DNA of 64,000 nt from contig NZ_CP041387.1 in assembly GCF_007005445.1 (NCBI RefSeq), forward strand, positions 2,232,001 through 2,296,000, written 5' to 3'. The DNA is from Rhodopseudomonas palustris (GTDB lineage: Bacteria > Pseudomonadota > Alphaproteobacteria > Rhizobiales > Xanthobacteraceae). Every line of letters starts with the position of its first letter. Within the stretch, counting starts at the first letter, position 1. Position numbers and translations under genes: made by a program. A model generated the notes under the pieces. That model ran no database searches, was not told the origin of the DNA, and saw only the letters and a list, made by a program, of their open reading frames with translations. Below, one piece after another: positions 51,067 through 59,423 of the stretch.

Positions 51067-51311
51067 GATGGCCGACATCCTTCCGAGGAGTGAAGCCGAT
51101 CCGCCGCAGGCGGCGGCTCCGTAGCGATGCGGTGAGATTGAGCATGCGAGGCTTCGCATGCAGCCGACAGGGAGGTGTCCAGAAACATGACGGCGAAGTC
51201 CCGATCACGATCGGGCCCCCTGTTGCAGAGATGCCGCCGATGGCCGATCGGGCGATGGCTTGGTCGAGCGGCGCTGCTGCGACAGAATGTCAGAGGCATT
51301 CGAATCGCTCG

Positions 51312-51324
51312 GTGACTTCGTCAC
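51312..51324. promoter_or_regulatory. Palindrome GTGAC-TTC-GTCAC upstream of cydA
   Basis: A perfect 5-bp inverted repeat with a 3-base spacer, about 250 bases before the cydA start. It matches the sites at 51467 and 55307. The regulator is unknown. Confidence 0.5.
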
Positions 51325-51466
51325 AGGACTCGGCATTCGCCGACCTCGGAGCGCGTCCACTCCGTACTGATACGGAGGAGTCCGACGCGCGATTGTTGGT
51401 GCTTTGCAAATCATACATCCTGCGCGCGCAAGCGACCGCCGCTCGTGTCACGGCCCGGTGTTGAAA

Positions 51467-51479
51467 GTGACATCGTCAC
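51467..51479. promoter_or_regulatory. Palindrome GTGAC-ATC-GTCAC upstream of the SQR gene
   Basis: AGTGACATCGTCACT is symmetrical over 15 bases, about 195 bases before the SQR start. A degenerate copy (GTGACAGCGTTGC, 51507-51519) lies exactly 40 bases further on, as expected for paired operator sites. Confidence 0.5.
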
Positions 51480-51667
51480 TGTGCGCGCGGCCGTGGCGGC
51501 CCAATAGTGACAGCGTTGCTGGTGGCAGAGCTGCGCCGAATCTTGCGCAGGTGGACATTCAAAGGTGACGCGCGAAGCACCTGTCCGACCGTTTCCCGGA
51601 GTCTGTTCGCCAGACAGCACGTCGTTTCGAAAATGATCGCCGGAAAACGGCGCAAGGGGGGGTTGGC

Positions 51668-52975
51668 ATGGCTTCGGACGCATTCATCTCACGACGGCAC
51701 TTCATGGGCATCGTCTCGGGGGCGCTCGCCGCCGGCGCCGCTGGTTCGGCGGCGGCGCAGACGATCGCCACAAAGGCGCGCATCGTGATCATCGGTGCCG
51801 GCGCGGCCGGTACCGCGATCGCCAACCGGCTGGCGATGCGGCTGGAACAGGCCAGCATCGTGATCATCGACGGCCGGCGCGACCACATCTACCAACCCGG
51901 CCTGTCGCTGGTGGCGGCAGGGCTGCGCCCGGCCTCCTACGTGGTGTCCCGCACCCGGGACTGGCTGCAGCCGGGCGTCAAGCTGATCGAAGAGCCGGCG
52001 GTAGCGATCGATCCGGTGGCCAAGACGGTCGCGACCGCCGCGCGCAACACCGTGCCGTACGACTATCTGATCGTCGCACCGGGGCTGGTGCTGGATCACG
52101 CGGCGATCGAAGGCTTCTCGCTCGATCTGGTCGGCAGCAACGGCGTCGGCGCGCTGTATGCCGGCCCCGAATATGCAGCGCGGACCTGGGCGGCCGCATC
52201 GCGCTTCGCCGAGACCGGCGGCACCGGACTGTTCACCCGGCCCGCAACCGAAATGAAATGCGCCGGCGCGCCGCTCAAGCACACCTTCCTGATCGACGAC
52301 ATCGCCAGCCGCAAGGTCGGCGCCGGCCGCTACAAGATCACCTATGCGGCACATGCAGACTCGCTGTTCAGCGTGCCGATCGTCTCCGAAAAGGTGCGGA
52401 TGCTGTTCGAGGAGCGCGGTATCAATGCCGTGTACAGCCGCGTCTTGAAGGCGATCGATCCGGGGCGCCGGATCGCCACCTTCCAGACCCCCAAGGGCAC
52501 CGAGGAGCTCGGCTACGATTACATCCACGTGATTCCGCCGCAGCGCGCTCCGGCCCTGATCCGGCAATCCGACCTGTCGTGGGCCGACAAATGGACCGAC
52601 CAGGGTTGGGTCGAGGTCGATCAGTACACGCTGCGCCACCGCCGCTATCCGGACATCTTCGCGCTCGGCGACGTCGCCGGCGTTCCGAAGGGCAAGACCG
52701 CGGCCTCGGTCAAATGGCAGGTCCCGGTGGTCGAGGATCATCTGGTCGCGGCGATCCAGGGCAAGGAAGGCACCGAGCGCTTCAACGGCTACACCTCCTG
52801 CCCGCTGATGACCCGGGTCGGCCGCGCGATGCTGATCGAGTTCGACTACCGCAACAATCTGGCGCCGTCGTTCCCCGGCCTGATCGCGCCGCTCGAAGAG
52901 CTGTGGATCAGTTGGCTGATGAAGGAGGTCGCGCTGCGTCCCACCTACTACGCGATGTTGCGCGGCAAGGCCTGA
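51668..52975 (+). CDS. Sulfide:quinone oxidoreductase-like flavoprotein, Tat-exported
   Basis: A 435-residue FAD enzyme of the SQR/flavocytochrome c sulfide dehydrogenase group. A twin-arginine signal (ISRRHFMGIVSGALAAGAAG) precedes the FAD fingerprint VIIGAGAAGTAIANRL. The two redox cysteines expected for SQR are visible: Cys198 in MKCAGAPLKHTF and Cys378 in GYTSCPLMT. The C-terminal half has FALGDVAGVPKGKTAASVKWQ, a normal SQR end. SQR moves electrons from sulfide to the quinone pool at the membrane; Tat export places this one on the periplasmic side. The next gene codes for a small membrane protein. The divergent quinol oxidase operon could take the electrons. Confidence 0.85.
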   Translation: MASDAFISRRHFMGIVSGALAAGAAGSAAAQTIATKARIVIIGAGAAGTAIANRLAMRLEQASIVIIDGRRDHIYQPGLSLVAAGLRPASYVVSRTRDWLQPGVKLIEEPAVAIDPVAKTVATAARNTVPYDYLIVAPGLVLDHAAIEGFSLDLVGSNGVGALYAGPEYAARTWAAASRFAETGGTGLFTRPATEMKCAGAPLKHTFLIDDIASRKVGAGRYKITYAAHADSLFSVPIVSEKVRMLFEERGINAVYSRVLKAIDPGRRIATFQTPKGTEELGYDYIHVIPPQRAPALIRQSDLSWADKWTDQGWVEVDQYTLRHRRYPDIFALGDVAGVPKGKTAASVKWQVPVVEDHLVAAIQGKEGTERFNGYTSCPLMTRVGRAMLIEFDYRNNLAPSFPGLIAPLEELWISWLMKEVALRPTYYAMLRGKA

Positions 52976-52986
52976 GGAGAACCGCC

Positions 52987-53361
52987 ATGAAGCAACTGAC
53001 GTTCGAGACTCTGATCGCGGTGTTCGAAGAGCTGTACGGACCGGCGCTGTTCTGGACCCTGGTCGGGGTCGCCGCGGTGATCACGGCCGGCTATCTCTAC
53101 GTGCTGATCCGCGACCACAAGATGTCGATGCGGCGCTTCCTGTGGGCGCAACTGTCGATGCCGTTCGGCGCGATCGCGGCGGTACTGTTCGTGCAGGCGG
53201 TCACCCATTCCGACTTCCGCGATCTCGGCGGGCCGGTCGACTGGATCGTCATGCTGGCGGTCGCGGTGCTGGGCGCCGGAGGCTCGGCGATCCTGGTGTA
53301 CACGCTGCAGTCGCTGCTGCGGACCAGCCCGTTCGTGATCCGGCGCAGATCCAGCCTGTAG
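52987..53361 (+). CDS. Small membrane protein paired with the SQR gene
   Basis: A 124-residue protein with three hydrophobic segments (about residues 20-40, 54-72 and 86-110) and a basic C-terminal end. It starts 11 bases after the SQR stop codon, behind a GGAGAA site, so the two are one operon. It resembles small DUF5368-type proteins but I cannot confirm that. It might anchor the SQR protein or help in quinone access. Confidence 0.7.
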   Translation: MKQLTFETLIAVFEELYGPALFWTLVGVAAVITAGYLYVLIRDHKMSMRRFLWAQLSMPFGAIAAVLFVQAVTHSDFRDLGGPVDWIVMLAVAVLGAGGSAILVYTLQSLLRTSPFVIRRRSSL

Positions 53362-53399
53362 CCGCCCGGTCGCGGGCGTCGGGCGGGACGCGACAGCAT

Positions 53400-53429
53400 C
53401 TCCGGTTCTGCGACAAACCAGAACCGGAG
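53400..53429 (+). terminator. Hairpin after the SQR operon
   Basis: A perfect 11-bp stem (CTCCGGTTCTG with CAGAACCGGAG, loop CGACAAAC), about 40 bases after the membrane-protein stop; a T-rich stretch (GTTTATTTT) follows at 53438. Probably a terminator. Confidence 0.55.
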
Positions 53430-53509
53430 CTCCGGTCGTTTATTTTCACACGCCCCTCTCGCGAACCGGTTTCCACCTTGATCGAAGATGCTGTAGCCGG
53501 AAACTGTCC

Positions 53510-53968
53510 ATGGATGCCTTTCAAGACCACTACCCCGAGAACGTCTCGCACTGCTTCGGCTGCGGACGGCTCAACGGCTACGGCCACCAGATCAAGACCC
53601 GCTGGGACGGCGACGAGAGCGTGACGCGGTTCATGCCCGAGCCGTATCACACCGCCGTACCCGGCTTCGTCTATGGCGGGCTGATCGCTTCGCTGGTCGA
53701 TTGTCACAGCACCGGGACCGCAGCCGCCGCGATGTACCGGCACGAGGGCCGCGACATGGACAGCCTGCCGGAATTCCGTTTCGTCACCGGCTCTCTGCAC
53801 GTCGATTATCTCAAGCCGACGCCGCTGGTCGAACTCGAGCTGCGCGGCCGCGTCGTCGAGATCAAGGGACGCAAGGTGGTGGTGGAGACCTCGGTGATCG
53901 CCGCCGGTCAGGAAACCGCGCGCGGCCGCGTGGTCGCGGTGCAGATGCCGGAGAGCTTCCGGTCATAG
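53510..53968 (+). CDS. PaaI-family hotdog thioesterase
   Basis: A 152-residue hotdog-fold protein. The central helix motif VYGGLIASLVDCHSTGTA carries the catalytic-type acidic residue, and GSLHVDYLKPTPL and EIKGRKVVVETSV are usual strand segments. The N-terminal HCFGCGRLNGYGH segment is typical of one PaaI subgroup. It likely hydrolyses acyl-CoA thioesters; the acyl group is unknown. It follows the SQR operon's hairpin, so it is probably transcribed separately. Confidence 0.82.
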   Translation: MDAFQDHYPENVSHCFGCGRLNGYGHQIKTRWDGDESVTRFMPEPYHTAVPGFVYGGLIASLVDCHSTGTAAAAMYRHEGRDMDSLPEFRFVTGSLHVDYLKPTPLVELELRGRVVEIKGRKVVVETSVIAAGQETARGRVVAVQMPESFRS

Positions 53969-53982
53969 TCCACCCAACGCAA

Positions 53983-54017
53983 AAGCTCCGGCCCTGAATT
54001 GATCAGAGCCGGAGCTT
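53983..54017. terminator. Bidirectional terminator between convergent genes
   Basis: AAGCTCCGGC and GCCGGAGCTT form a perfect 10-bp stem between the thioesterase gene (plus) and the cytochrome b561 gene (minus). It is symmetrical enough to serve both. Confidence 0.65.
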
Positions 54018-54051
54018 CAAGCTTGGGTCGGCGATGCCGGGCCGGCGCCGG

Positions 54052-54726
54052 CTACAGCAGCCGGCCGGCCATGATGTAAAGCGGCGCCAGCACGATGAAC
54101 GCCGCAACGAGGAGGCAGGCGAACGCCCTGCCCCACGGTCCCGGTTCGGCCGCCTGCATGTCGGCATAGCTGTCGACAGGCTTTCGGCCGGTGATCATCG
54201 CCTGGATCAGCGGTTCACGACTGAACAGCGCGTAGATCACGTTGGCGGCGACGTGCACCACCACGAAGATCTCGATCGCGGTGAAGATCCGCCGGTGCCA
54301 GAGCGTGGCGCTCTCGACGGCGGCATCGGAGACCGTCTTGGCGAGCGGCCCGTCGATGATCAGACGATCTTCGTCACCGGAAAACAGGCCACTGGTGGCC
54401 ATCGCCAGCACCAGCGCCAGCAGCGCCACCACCATCCAGCCGCCGAGCGGGTTGTGACCGAGAAACTTCTTCTTGTCGGCGATGTAGGCCATCACCTTGC
54501 CGGGCATCGCCACGAAGCTGCCGAACCGCGCCGTCGACCCGCCGACGAAGCCCCACAGGATCCGGAACACGATCAGCACCAGTGCGGCGTAGCCGTTGAG
54601 CTTGTGCCAGGCGGGGAAGCCCCCGCCATATCTGTTGCTGATCCAGCCGTCGACGACGACGAGGACGAGCGCCCACTTGAAGACGCGCGTGGGCCCGTCC
54701 CAGGCGACGACGCTCGCTTCCTTCAT
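54052..54726 (-). CDS. Cytochrome b561-family membrane cytochrome
   Basis: A 224-residue membrane cytochrome with four or five helices. Histidines lie at the places expected for haem ligands: WHKLNGYAALVLIV in helix 2 and FVVVHVAANVIYAL in a later helix, with a WHRRIF histidine at its start. The N-terminal WDGPTRVFKWALV is the family start, although the usual His there is Phe-Lys. It lies 3 bases after the cytochrome c' gene, so the two form one operon and probably one electron-transfer pair. Confidence 0.85.
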   Translation of the reverse strand: MKEASVVAWDGPTRVFKWALVLVVVDGWISNRYGGGFPAWHKLNGYAALVLIVFRILWGFVGGSTARFGSFVAMPGKVMAYIADKKKFLGHNPLGGWMVVALLALVLAMATSGLFSGDEDRLIIDGPLAKTVSDAAVESATLWHRRIFTAIEIFVVVHVAANVIYALFSREPLIQAMITGRKPVDSYADMQAAEPGPWGRAFACLLVAAFIVLAPLYIMAGRLL

Positions 54727-54729
54727 CCG

Positions 54730-55170
54730 TCAGCTCTTCTTGGCGCGGAAATCGTCGTGGCACGACTTGCAGGTGCCGAACACGCTGCCCATGCTCGCCT
54801 TGAGCGAGGCTTCGTCCTTGACGCTGCCCTGAGCCGCCGTGGCAGCCGCCGCCAGCTTGGCGAACAGATCGTCGAACTTCGCCTTGTCGTCCCAGATCTT
54901 CGGAAGCGCAGCGGTGTCTCCGCCTGTCTTGGAATCCGCAGGGAAAAGCGCAGGCAGTTTCTTCGCATCATCCGCGATCGACGCCAGCGATTTCTGCACC
55001 ACCGCTTGGTCGAACTTGGCCTCGCCCTTCATCATCGCGGCGATCGGCTTGGTCGAGTCGCCCATCTGCTTCAGCATCGCCTTGCGCTGCGCGATCACAT
55101 CGGTCTGCGCAACCGCGACGCCGCTGACCAGGACAGCCAGACCAGCAATAGTAACGATTCTCAATTTCAT
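54730..55170 (-). CDS. Cytochrome c'
   Basis: A 146-residue exported four-helix cytochrome. The Sec signal ends near VSGVAVAQ, and the haem motif CKSCH is at the C-terminal end (FGTCKSCHDDFRAKKS), as is usual for class II cytochromes. Cytochromes c' bind NO and protect against it. The ATG at 55170 follows a GGAAAGGAT site. It is co-transcribed with the b561 gene; a GTGAC-N3-GTCAC site lies about 140 bases upstream. Confidence 0.9.
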   Translation of the reverse strand: MKLRIVTIAGLAVLVSGVAVAQTDVIAQRKAMLKQMGDSTKPIAAMMKGEAKFDQAVVQKSLASIADDAKKLPALFPADSKTGGDTAALPKIWDDKAKFDDLFAKLAAAATAAQGSVKDEASLKASMGSVFGTCKSCHDDFRAKKS

Positions 55171-55797
55171 CTCTTCAGATCCTTTCCCGATCATTCGGAT
55201 CGTCGCGGATCGCCGCGACGACGACAGCATCACCCATGCGGGTGCGTCATTTCCATGGCCGCGAACGTCCAGGATCAAAGACTCGCACACACAACCTGAC
55301 ACTGCAGTGACAACGTCACAGACGAGGACGAGCCATCACGTGATTCGCCACCCCGGCTCGTTTCCATATCGCTGCGCCGACACAGCCGCAAACCGCCGAC
55401 GTCAGCCGACCGCAACGACCGCCACAGGATCGCCCCCCGAGTCCGGACGCGCGCTGGCGTCAGCCGAGACACATTGTCCCGCCTGCCTTCGTCGAGCCCG
55501 CGCCGGCCACAATCCGATGCCGCTCAAATGATACACGGTACGGTGACGGACGGCCGGACGCCGGCTCGCAGAGTGGTCACCCGTCACGGGGTCGCGCTTC
55601 TCCGTCTTGCTACTCAGTCCGACTTTCCAGCGATTCTAAAATTCACGGAGAAGCCTGTCGGGCGAGACGGTTACGCCGAACGCCGGCGTCTGCTGCACGC
55701 GTTGCGCGAGGGTATGAAATTGCTGCCCCCTCGCGTTGTTGGTAGGCGGGACCGGCATCCCGTCCTCCCTGGTTCGTCAGGCAAAACCGGCTCCGAC
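55171..55797. other. Divergent intergenic region, no gene supported
   Basis: A 627-base gap between cytochrome c' and the FmdE-like gene. It contains the palindrome at 55307-55319 and an overlapping CACTGCAGTG. A long frame continues upstream of the FmdE-like start, but its residues are not protein-like. Confidence 0.5.
55307..55319. promoter_or_regulatory. Palindrome GTGAC-AAC-GTCAC upstream of cytochrome c'
   Basis: The third copy of the motif also found before cydA and the SQR gene. Flanks also match (CAGTGAC...GTCACAG). Confidence 0.5.
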
Positions 55798-56325
55798 ATG
55801 ATCAATGCTATCGAGTTAGTCCCCTCACTGACCGTCGGGGGCGAGGAAGACCTCATTGACATCCGCTTCGACGCGGTCGCGGCGTATCACGGCCATTCGG
55901 CCCTCGCGATGCTCGCGGTGACGTTTCAGGCGCTGCGCCTGATGCTGCCGGCGCTGTCGCCCGAGCGACCGCCGCTTCGCACCGATCTCATCGTCGTCAG
56001 CGGCCATCCCGGCCCCGGCGTGCGCGACGCCTTCGAATTCGTCACCCGCGCAGTGACCCGCGGAGTCTACACCGTCGACCGCGCGCTGCCGCATGCGCGG
56101 CTGTGTCCGGGCGTCGACATGTCCTATAGCTGGCGGCTCTCGGCGGGCGACCGCAGCGTCGGCGCCGCCCTGCGCGCCGGCGTGGTGCCGGAGCGGTTCT
56201 TCGAACTGATCGCCCGCGGCGGCGCCCGCAGCGACGCAGAGAACGTCGAGCTGTCGGCACTGAAGCGACGTGTTGCCGACGACGTGCTGGCCGCGGCGCC
56301 GGACACGCTGTTCGACCGGCTGTGA
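55798..56325 (+). CDS. FmdE-like protein (uncertain), first gene of the NifH-linked cluster
   Basis: A 175-residue cytoplasmic protein. The segment FDAVAAYHGHSALAMLAVTF and the later VSGHPGPGVRDAFEFVTRAV recall the FmdE/FwdE family (HGHxCPG... and a second glycine-rich region), but the cysteines of that family are missing. Start chosen at the ATG 55798 (MINAIELVPSL); it has only a weak ribosome site. It is followed within 16 bases by the next gene. The link to FmdE is tentative and no reaction is proposed. Confidence 0.5.
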   Translation: MINAIELVPSLTVGGEEDLIDIRFDAVAAYHGHSALAMLAVTFQALRLMLPALSPERPPLRTDLIVVSGHPGPGVRDAFEFVTRAVTRGVYTVDRALPHARLCPGVDMSYSWRLSAGDRSVGAALRAGVVPERFFELIARGGARSDAENVELSALKRRVADDVLAAAPDTLFDRL

Positions 56326-56341
56326 TCCGAACGGCACGACC

Positions 56342-56944
56342 ATGAAGACCATCATTCGCCCGTTCTGCGGCCACAGGACATCGTCGGCAGCCTGGGCCGA
56401 ACGGCTCACCGGTCTCGACTGCAGCATTCGCGATGTCGATCTCTATACGCTCGATGCCGCGCTGCTCGGCAGCGCCGACGCGCTGCTGATCGGCATGCAC
56501 ATGGACCAGCGCTTCCTGCAAGCGAACACCGCACTGCTCGACGACTACGTCGCTGCCGGCGGCCGTGTAGTGATCAGCGGGCACATCGCCCACCCGTTCC
56601 TCACCGGCCTTTCCCCGGTGCAGCCGCTCGGCGGCGGCATCGCCGACCTCACCGTGTCGCGCGCCGCCCCGCATCCGATCTGGGACGGCGTCGCGCTCGA
56701 CGACCTCACCTTCCGCCGTGGCGTCGCCGGTTTCTATGGACACGCCTGGCACAGCCCGCCGGAGGGCGCGACGGTGATCCACACCCTCGGGCCGGACGCA
56801 CGTCCGCTCGATTTCATTTATCGCGTCGGCCGCGGCGAGGTGCTGATGCACGGCGGCAACGACCTGTGGAGCTTCGGCGGCGACGACTCGACGCGGCGCC
56901 TGCTGCCGCAACTGATCGCCTGGCTGGTGGAGGCACGCCCATGA
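56342..56944 (+). CDS. Amidotransferase-fold-like protein 1 (function unknown)
   Basis: A 200-residue protein with alternating strand/helix pattern. DALLIGMHMDQRFL, DYVAAGGRVVISGHIAHPFL, and GEVLMHGGNDLWSF fit a class I amidotransferase/ThuA-like Rossmann fold. There is no nucleophile cysteine in the expected GxCxG position, so amidotransferase chemistry is unlikely. Its stop codon overlaps the next gene by four bases (ATGA). Confidence 0.55.
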   Translation: MKTIIRPFCGHRTSSAAWAERLTGLDCSIRDVDLYTLDAALLGSADALLIGMHMDQRFLQANTALLDDYVAAGGRVVISGHIAHPFLTGLSPVQPLGGGIADLTVSRAAPHPIWDGVALDDLTFRRGVAGFYGHAWHSPPEGATVIHTLGPDARPLDFIYRVGRGEVLMHGGNDLWSFGGDDSTRRLLPQLIAWLVEARP

Positions 56945-57570
56945 CCGTAGCTGTTCTCGACGGCGGCACCTATTATCATCACGAGACGATCTTCGGCGAC
57001 CGCTTCCGCGACCGTTTCGATCGGGTGATCTATACCCCGGCGCTGACCGCGGACGATCTCGCCGAACCGACGCTGCTGATCGTGCCCGATCGCAGCAATC
57101 CCGAACTGATGCGACAGCATCGGCCTCTGCTGAACGAGTTTCTCGCCCGCGGCCGGACCCTGGTGGTGCTCGGCGAAAGCGACGCCGAGACCTGGGCCCC
57201 CGGCGTGCGCGCCGCACCGCGCCCGACAAATTTCTGGTGGTGGCTCGACCCCGCGCAGAAGCCGCCGCACCAGTTCGTCGCGCCCGATCACGAGATGTTC
57301 GGCCACGTCGCCCCGGCCTCGACGATCTGGCACATCCACGGCGTGCTGTTTCCGCCGGAGGGCGCGCAGCCGCTGGTCACCGTTCCGGAGGATCGCGACG
57401 GCCGCGATCCCGGCGGCGCGCTCCTGTACGACGACCGCATCTCGACGCCGGGCCGGCTGATCGTCTCGACGCTCGATCCGTTCTATCATCACGGCAGCCG
57501 GTTCATGCCGGCGACGACGCGCTTCCTCGACGGCTTCCTGCGCTGGGCGCAAGCCGCCGCGCGATCATGA
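56941..57570 (+). CDS. Amidotransferase-fold-like protein 2 (function unknown)
   Basis: A 209-residue protein with the same style of fold as its neighbour: VAVLDGGTYYHHE at the start, LLNEFLARGRTLVVLGE in the middle, and IVSTLDPFYHHGSRFMPATTRFLDGF near the end. The YYHHE and YHHGS histidine pairs may bind a metal. No catalytic cysteine. It overlaps the previous gene (ATGA) and meets the ABC ATPase gene tail to tail, their stop codons being adjacent at 57565-57570. Confidence 0.55.
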   Translation: MTVAVLDGGTYYHHETIFGDRFRDRFDRVIYTPALTADDLAEPTLLIVPDRSNPELMRQHRPLLNEFLARGRTLVVLGESDAETWAPGVRAAPRPTNFWWWLDPAQKPPHQFVAPDHEMFGHVAPASTIWHIHGVLFPPEGAQPLVTVPEDRDGRDPGGALLYDDRISTPGRLIVSTLDPFYHHGSRFMPATTRFLDGFLRWAQAAARS

Positions 57571-58335
57571 TGGCACAGCGCCCGGTGCGTCGGTCACCAG
57601 CCGATGCACCGGCACGGTCGCTTCGATCCGCTCGCCGTCCGCCACGATCGTGACACGGCGCACCGTCACGCCGTAGAGGCGCGCCAGATTGGCTTCGTCG
57701 AGCGTCGTCGTAGCGGGGCCGAACACCGGCTCGCCCGCCATCATCAGCACCTTGTCGGCCACCGCCAGCGCGTGGTCGGGATGATGGGTGGTGAACACCA
57801 CGGTCATGCCGTCGTCGCGCACCAGCCGGCGGATCAGCCGCAGCACCACGCCCTGGTTGGCGAGATCGAGTGCCGAGGCCGGCTCGTCGAGCAGCAGCAC
57901 CCGGCAGTCGCAGGCCAGCGCGCGGGCGAACAGCACGAGCTGGCGCTGGCCGCCGCTCAGCCGGTCGTAACGCCGTTCGGCGAGCTCGGCGATGCCGACC
58001 GCGTCGAGACAGGCTTCGGCGCGGGCGAGATCGCGGCGGCCCGGCGCACCGAACCGGCCGAGATAGCGGCTGCGGCCGAGCAGCACCATATCGATCACCC
58101 GGTAGCCGACGTCGCCGCGCAGCGCCTGCGGCACCACGCCGACGACGCCGTCGACGCTGATCCGGCCCTGCTTCAACGCCAGCGTATTCGCGAGCGCGCG
58201 CAGCAACGTCGTCTTGCCGCAGCCGTTCGGCCCGAGTATCGCGGTCGCCTCGCCCTCCGCCACCGCGAACGACAGATCGCGAAACAGCCATTGCTCCGGC
58301 CGGAACCAATGCCCGGCCTGCTCGACGCGGATCAT
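57565..58335 (-). CDS. FecE/BtuD-type ABC importer ATPase
   Basis: A 256-residue ATPase of the iron-siderophore/cobalamin/molybdate importer group. Walker A is GPNGCGKTTLL, the signature is LSGGQRQLV, and Walker B is VLLLDEPASALD, followed by FTTHHPDHAL. The ATG at 58335 overlaps the permease gene by four bases. It completes an importer with the two genes upstream. Confidence 0.9.
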   Translation of the reverse strand: MIRVEQAGHWFRPEQWLFRDLSFAVAEGEATAILGPNGCGKTTLLRALANTLALKQGRISVDGVVGVVPQALRGDVGYRVIDMVLLGRSRYLGRFGAPGRRDLARAEACLDAVGIAELAERRYDRLSGGQRQLVLFARALACDCRVLLLDEPASALDLANQGVVLRLIRRLVRDDGMTVVFTTHHPDHALAVADKVLMMAGEPVFGPATTTLDEANLARLYGVTVRRVTIVADGERIEATVPVHRLVTDAPGAVPS

Positions 58336-59423
58336 GCCGCCTGCCCTCTCGCATGCCGGCGCAGCAACCAGGCGAACACCGGCGTGCCGACGATCGCGGT
58401 GACGATGCCGACCGGAATCTCCGCCGCCGACAGATCGCGCGCCAGCGTGTCGGCCGACATCAGGAACGCCGCGCCGGCGACCGCCGACACCGGCAACAGC
58501 CGCCGATGATCGGCGCCGACCACCATCCGCACCAGATTGGGAATCACCAGGCCGACCCAGCCGATCGTGCCGGACACCGCGACCTGCGCCGAGATCGCCA
58601 GGCAGGTCGCGGCGAGCAGGATGACGCGGTCGCGGCCGGGCTCGACGCCGAGCGCACGCGCTTCTTCGTCGCCGAGCGACAGAACGTTGACGCGCCAGCG
58701 CATCGCCAGCATCACGCCGCCACCGGCGATGGTACACGCCGCCAGCAGCGCCAGGTTCGGCCAGCTCGCCGCCGCGAAACTGCCGAGCAGCCAGAACACG
58801 ATGCCGGGCAGCTTCACTTCCGGATCGGCGATGAAGGTGACGAAGCCGACCAGCGCGCCGCAGAACGCGCCGACCACGACGCCGGCGAGCACCAGCGTCA
58901 GCACCGGCGAGACGCCGTCGCCGCGATGCACCAGCAGCACCGCGGCGAGCGCCAGCGCGGCACCGCAGAACGCGCCGAGATGCACCGGCAGTCCGAAGCC
59001 GAACAGCAGAATCGCCACGACGCCGCCGAGCGACGCCCCGGATGCGGCGCCGATGGTCTGCGGCCCGACCAGCGGATTGCGAAACATGCCCTGCAGCACC
59101 GCGCCGGACAGCGCCAGCCCCGCGCCGGCGATGCCGGCCATCAGCACCCGCGGCAGCCGCACCGTGGTCACCACGATCCGCTCGGTCGGCGTCCAGTTCG
59201 CGGCGGCCCAGCCGGGCGGCAGCCAGCCGGACGGGTCGAGCCCGACGAGGCTCAGACAATCGTGCAGCAGAATGCCGAACACATGCGCCGTCGGCACCTG
59301 ATAGCGCCCGGCCGAGAGGCACAACATCGCCGTTGCGATCGGCAACAGGATCAACGCGCCGATCGCGATCGGAGCAGTGATCGATCGGGCGGGACCGACC
59401 GTGGCAGCGTCGAGCGTACTCAT
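58332..59423 (-). CDS. FecCD-family ABC importer permease
   Basis: A 363-residue permease with about ten membrane helices. Family landmarks are VRLPRVLMAGIAGAGLALSG, GMFRNPLVGPQTIGAASGAS, GWVGLVIPNLVRMVVGADHRRLLP and the C-terminal PVGIVTAIVGTPVFAWLLRR. It serves as the channel, probably as a homodimer, for a chelated metal, haem or cobalamin-like ligand. It overlaps the genes on both sides by four bases. Confidence 0.92.
   Translation of the reverse strand: MSTLDAATVGPARSITAPIAIGALILLPIATAMLCLSAGRYQVPTAHVFGILLHDCLSLVGLDPSGWLPPGWAAANWTPTERIVVTTVRLPRVLMAGIAGAGLALSGAVLQGMFRNPLVGPQTIGAASGASLGGVVAILLFGFGLPVHLGAFCGAALALAAVLLVHRGDGVSPVLTLVLAGVVVGAFCGALVGFVTFIADPEVKLPGIVFWLLGSFAAASWPNLALLAACTIAGGGVMLAMRWRVNVLSLGDEEARALGVEPGRDRVILLAATCLAISAQVAVSGTIGWVGLVIPNLVRMVVGADHRRLLPVSAVAGAAFLMSADTLARDLSAAEIPVGIVTAIVGTPVFAWLLRRHARGQAA

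Larger units (their letters stand above)
51067..51667. other. Divergent control region between cydA and the SQR gene
   Basis: A 601-base gap without a supported gene. It carries two GTGAC-N3-GTCAC palindromes and one degenerate copy, plus an 8-bp hairpin (GCATGCGA, GGCT, TCGCATGC) at 51142-51161 in the cydA leader. No FNR/FixK-type TTGAT-N4-ATCAA box was found. Confidence 0.6.

Noticed and set aside
51067-51667. FNR/FixK box for the cyd operon
   Set aside because: No TTGAT-N4-ATCAA or close variant was seen; the GTGAC-N3-GTCAC sites are the only strong symmetry.
55474-55797. N-terminal extension of the FmdE-like protein
   Set aside because: The frame is open but Arg/Pro-rich and unlike a folded protein; the conserved part begins at 55798.
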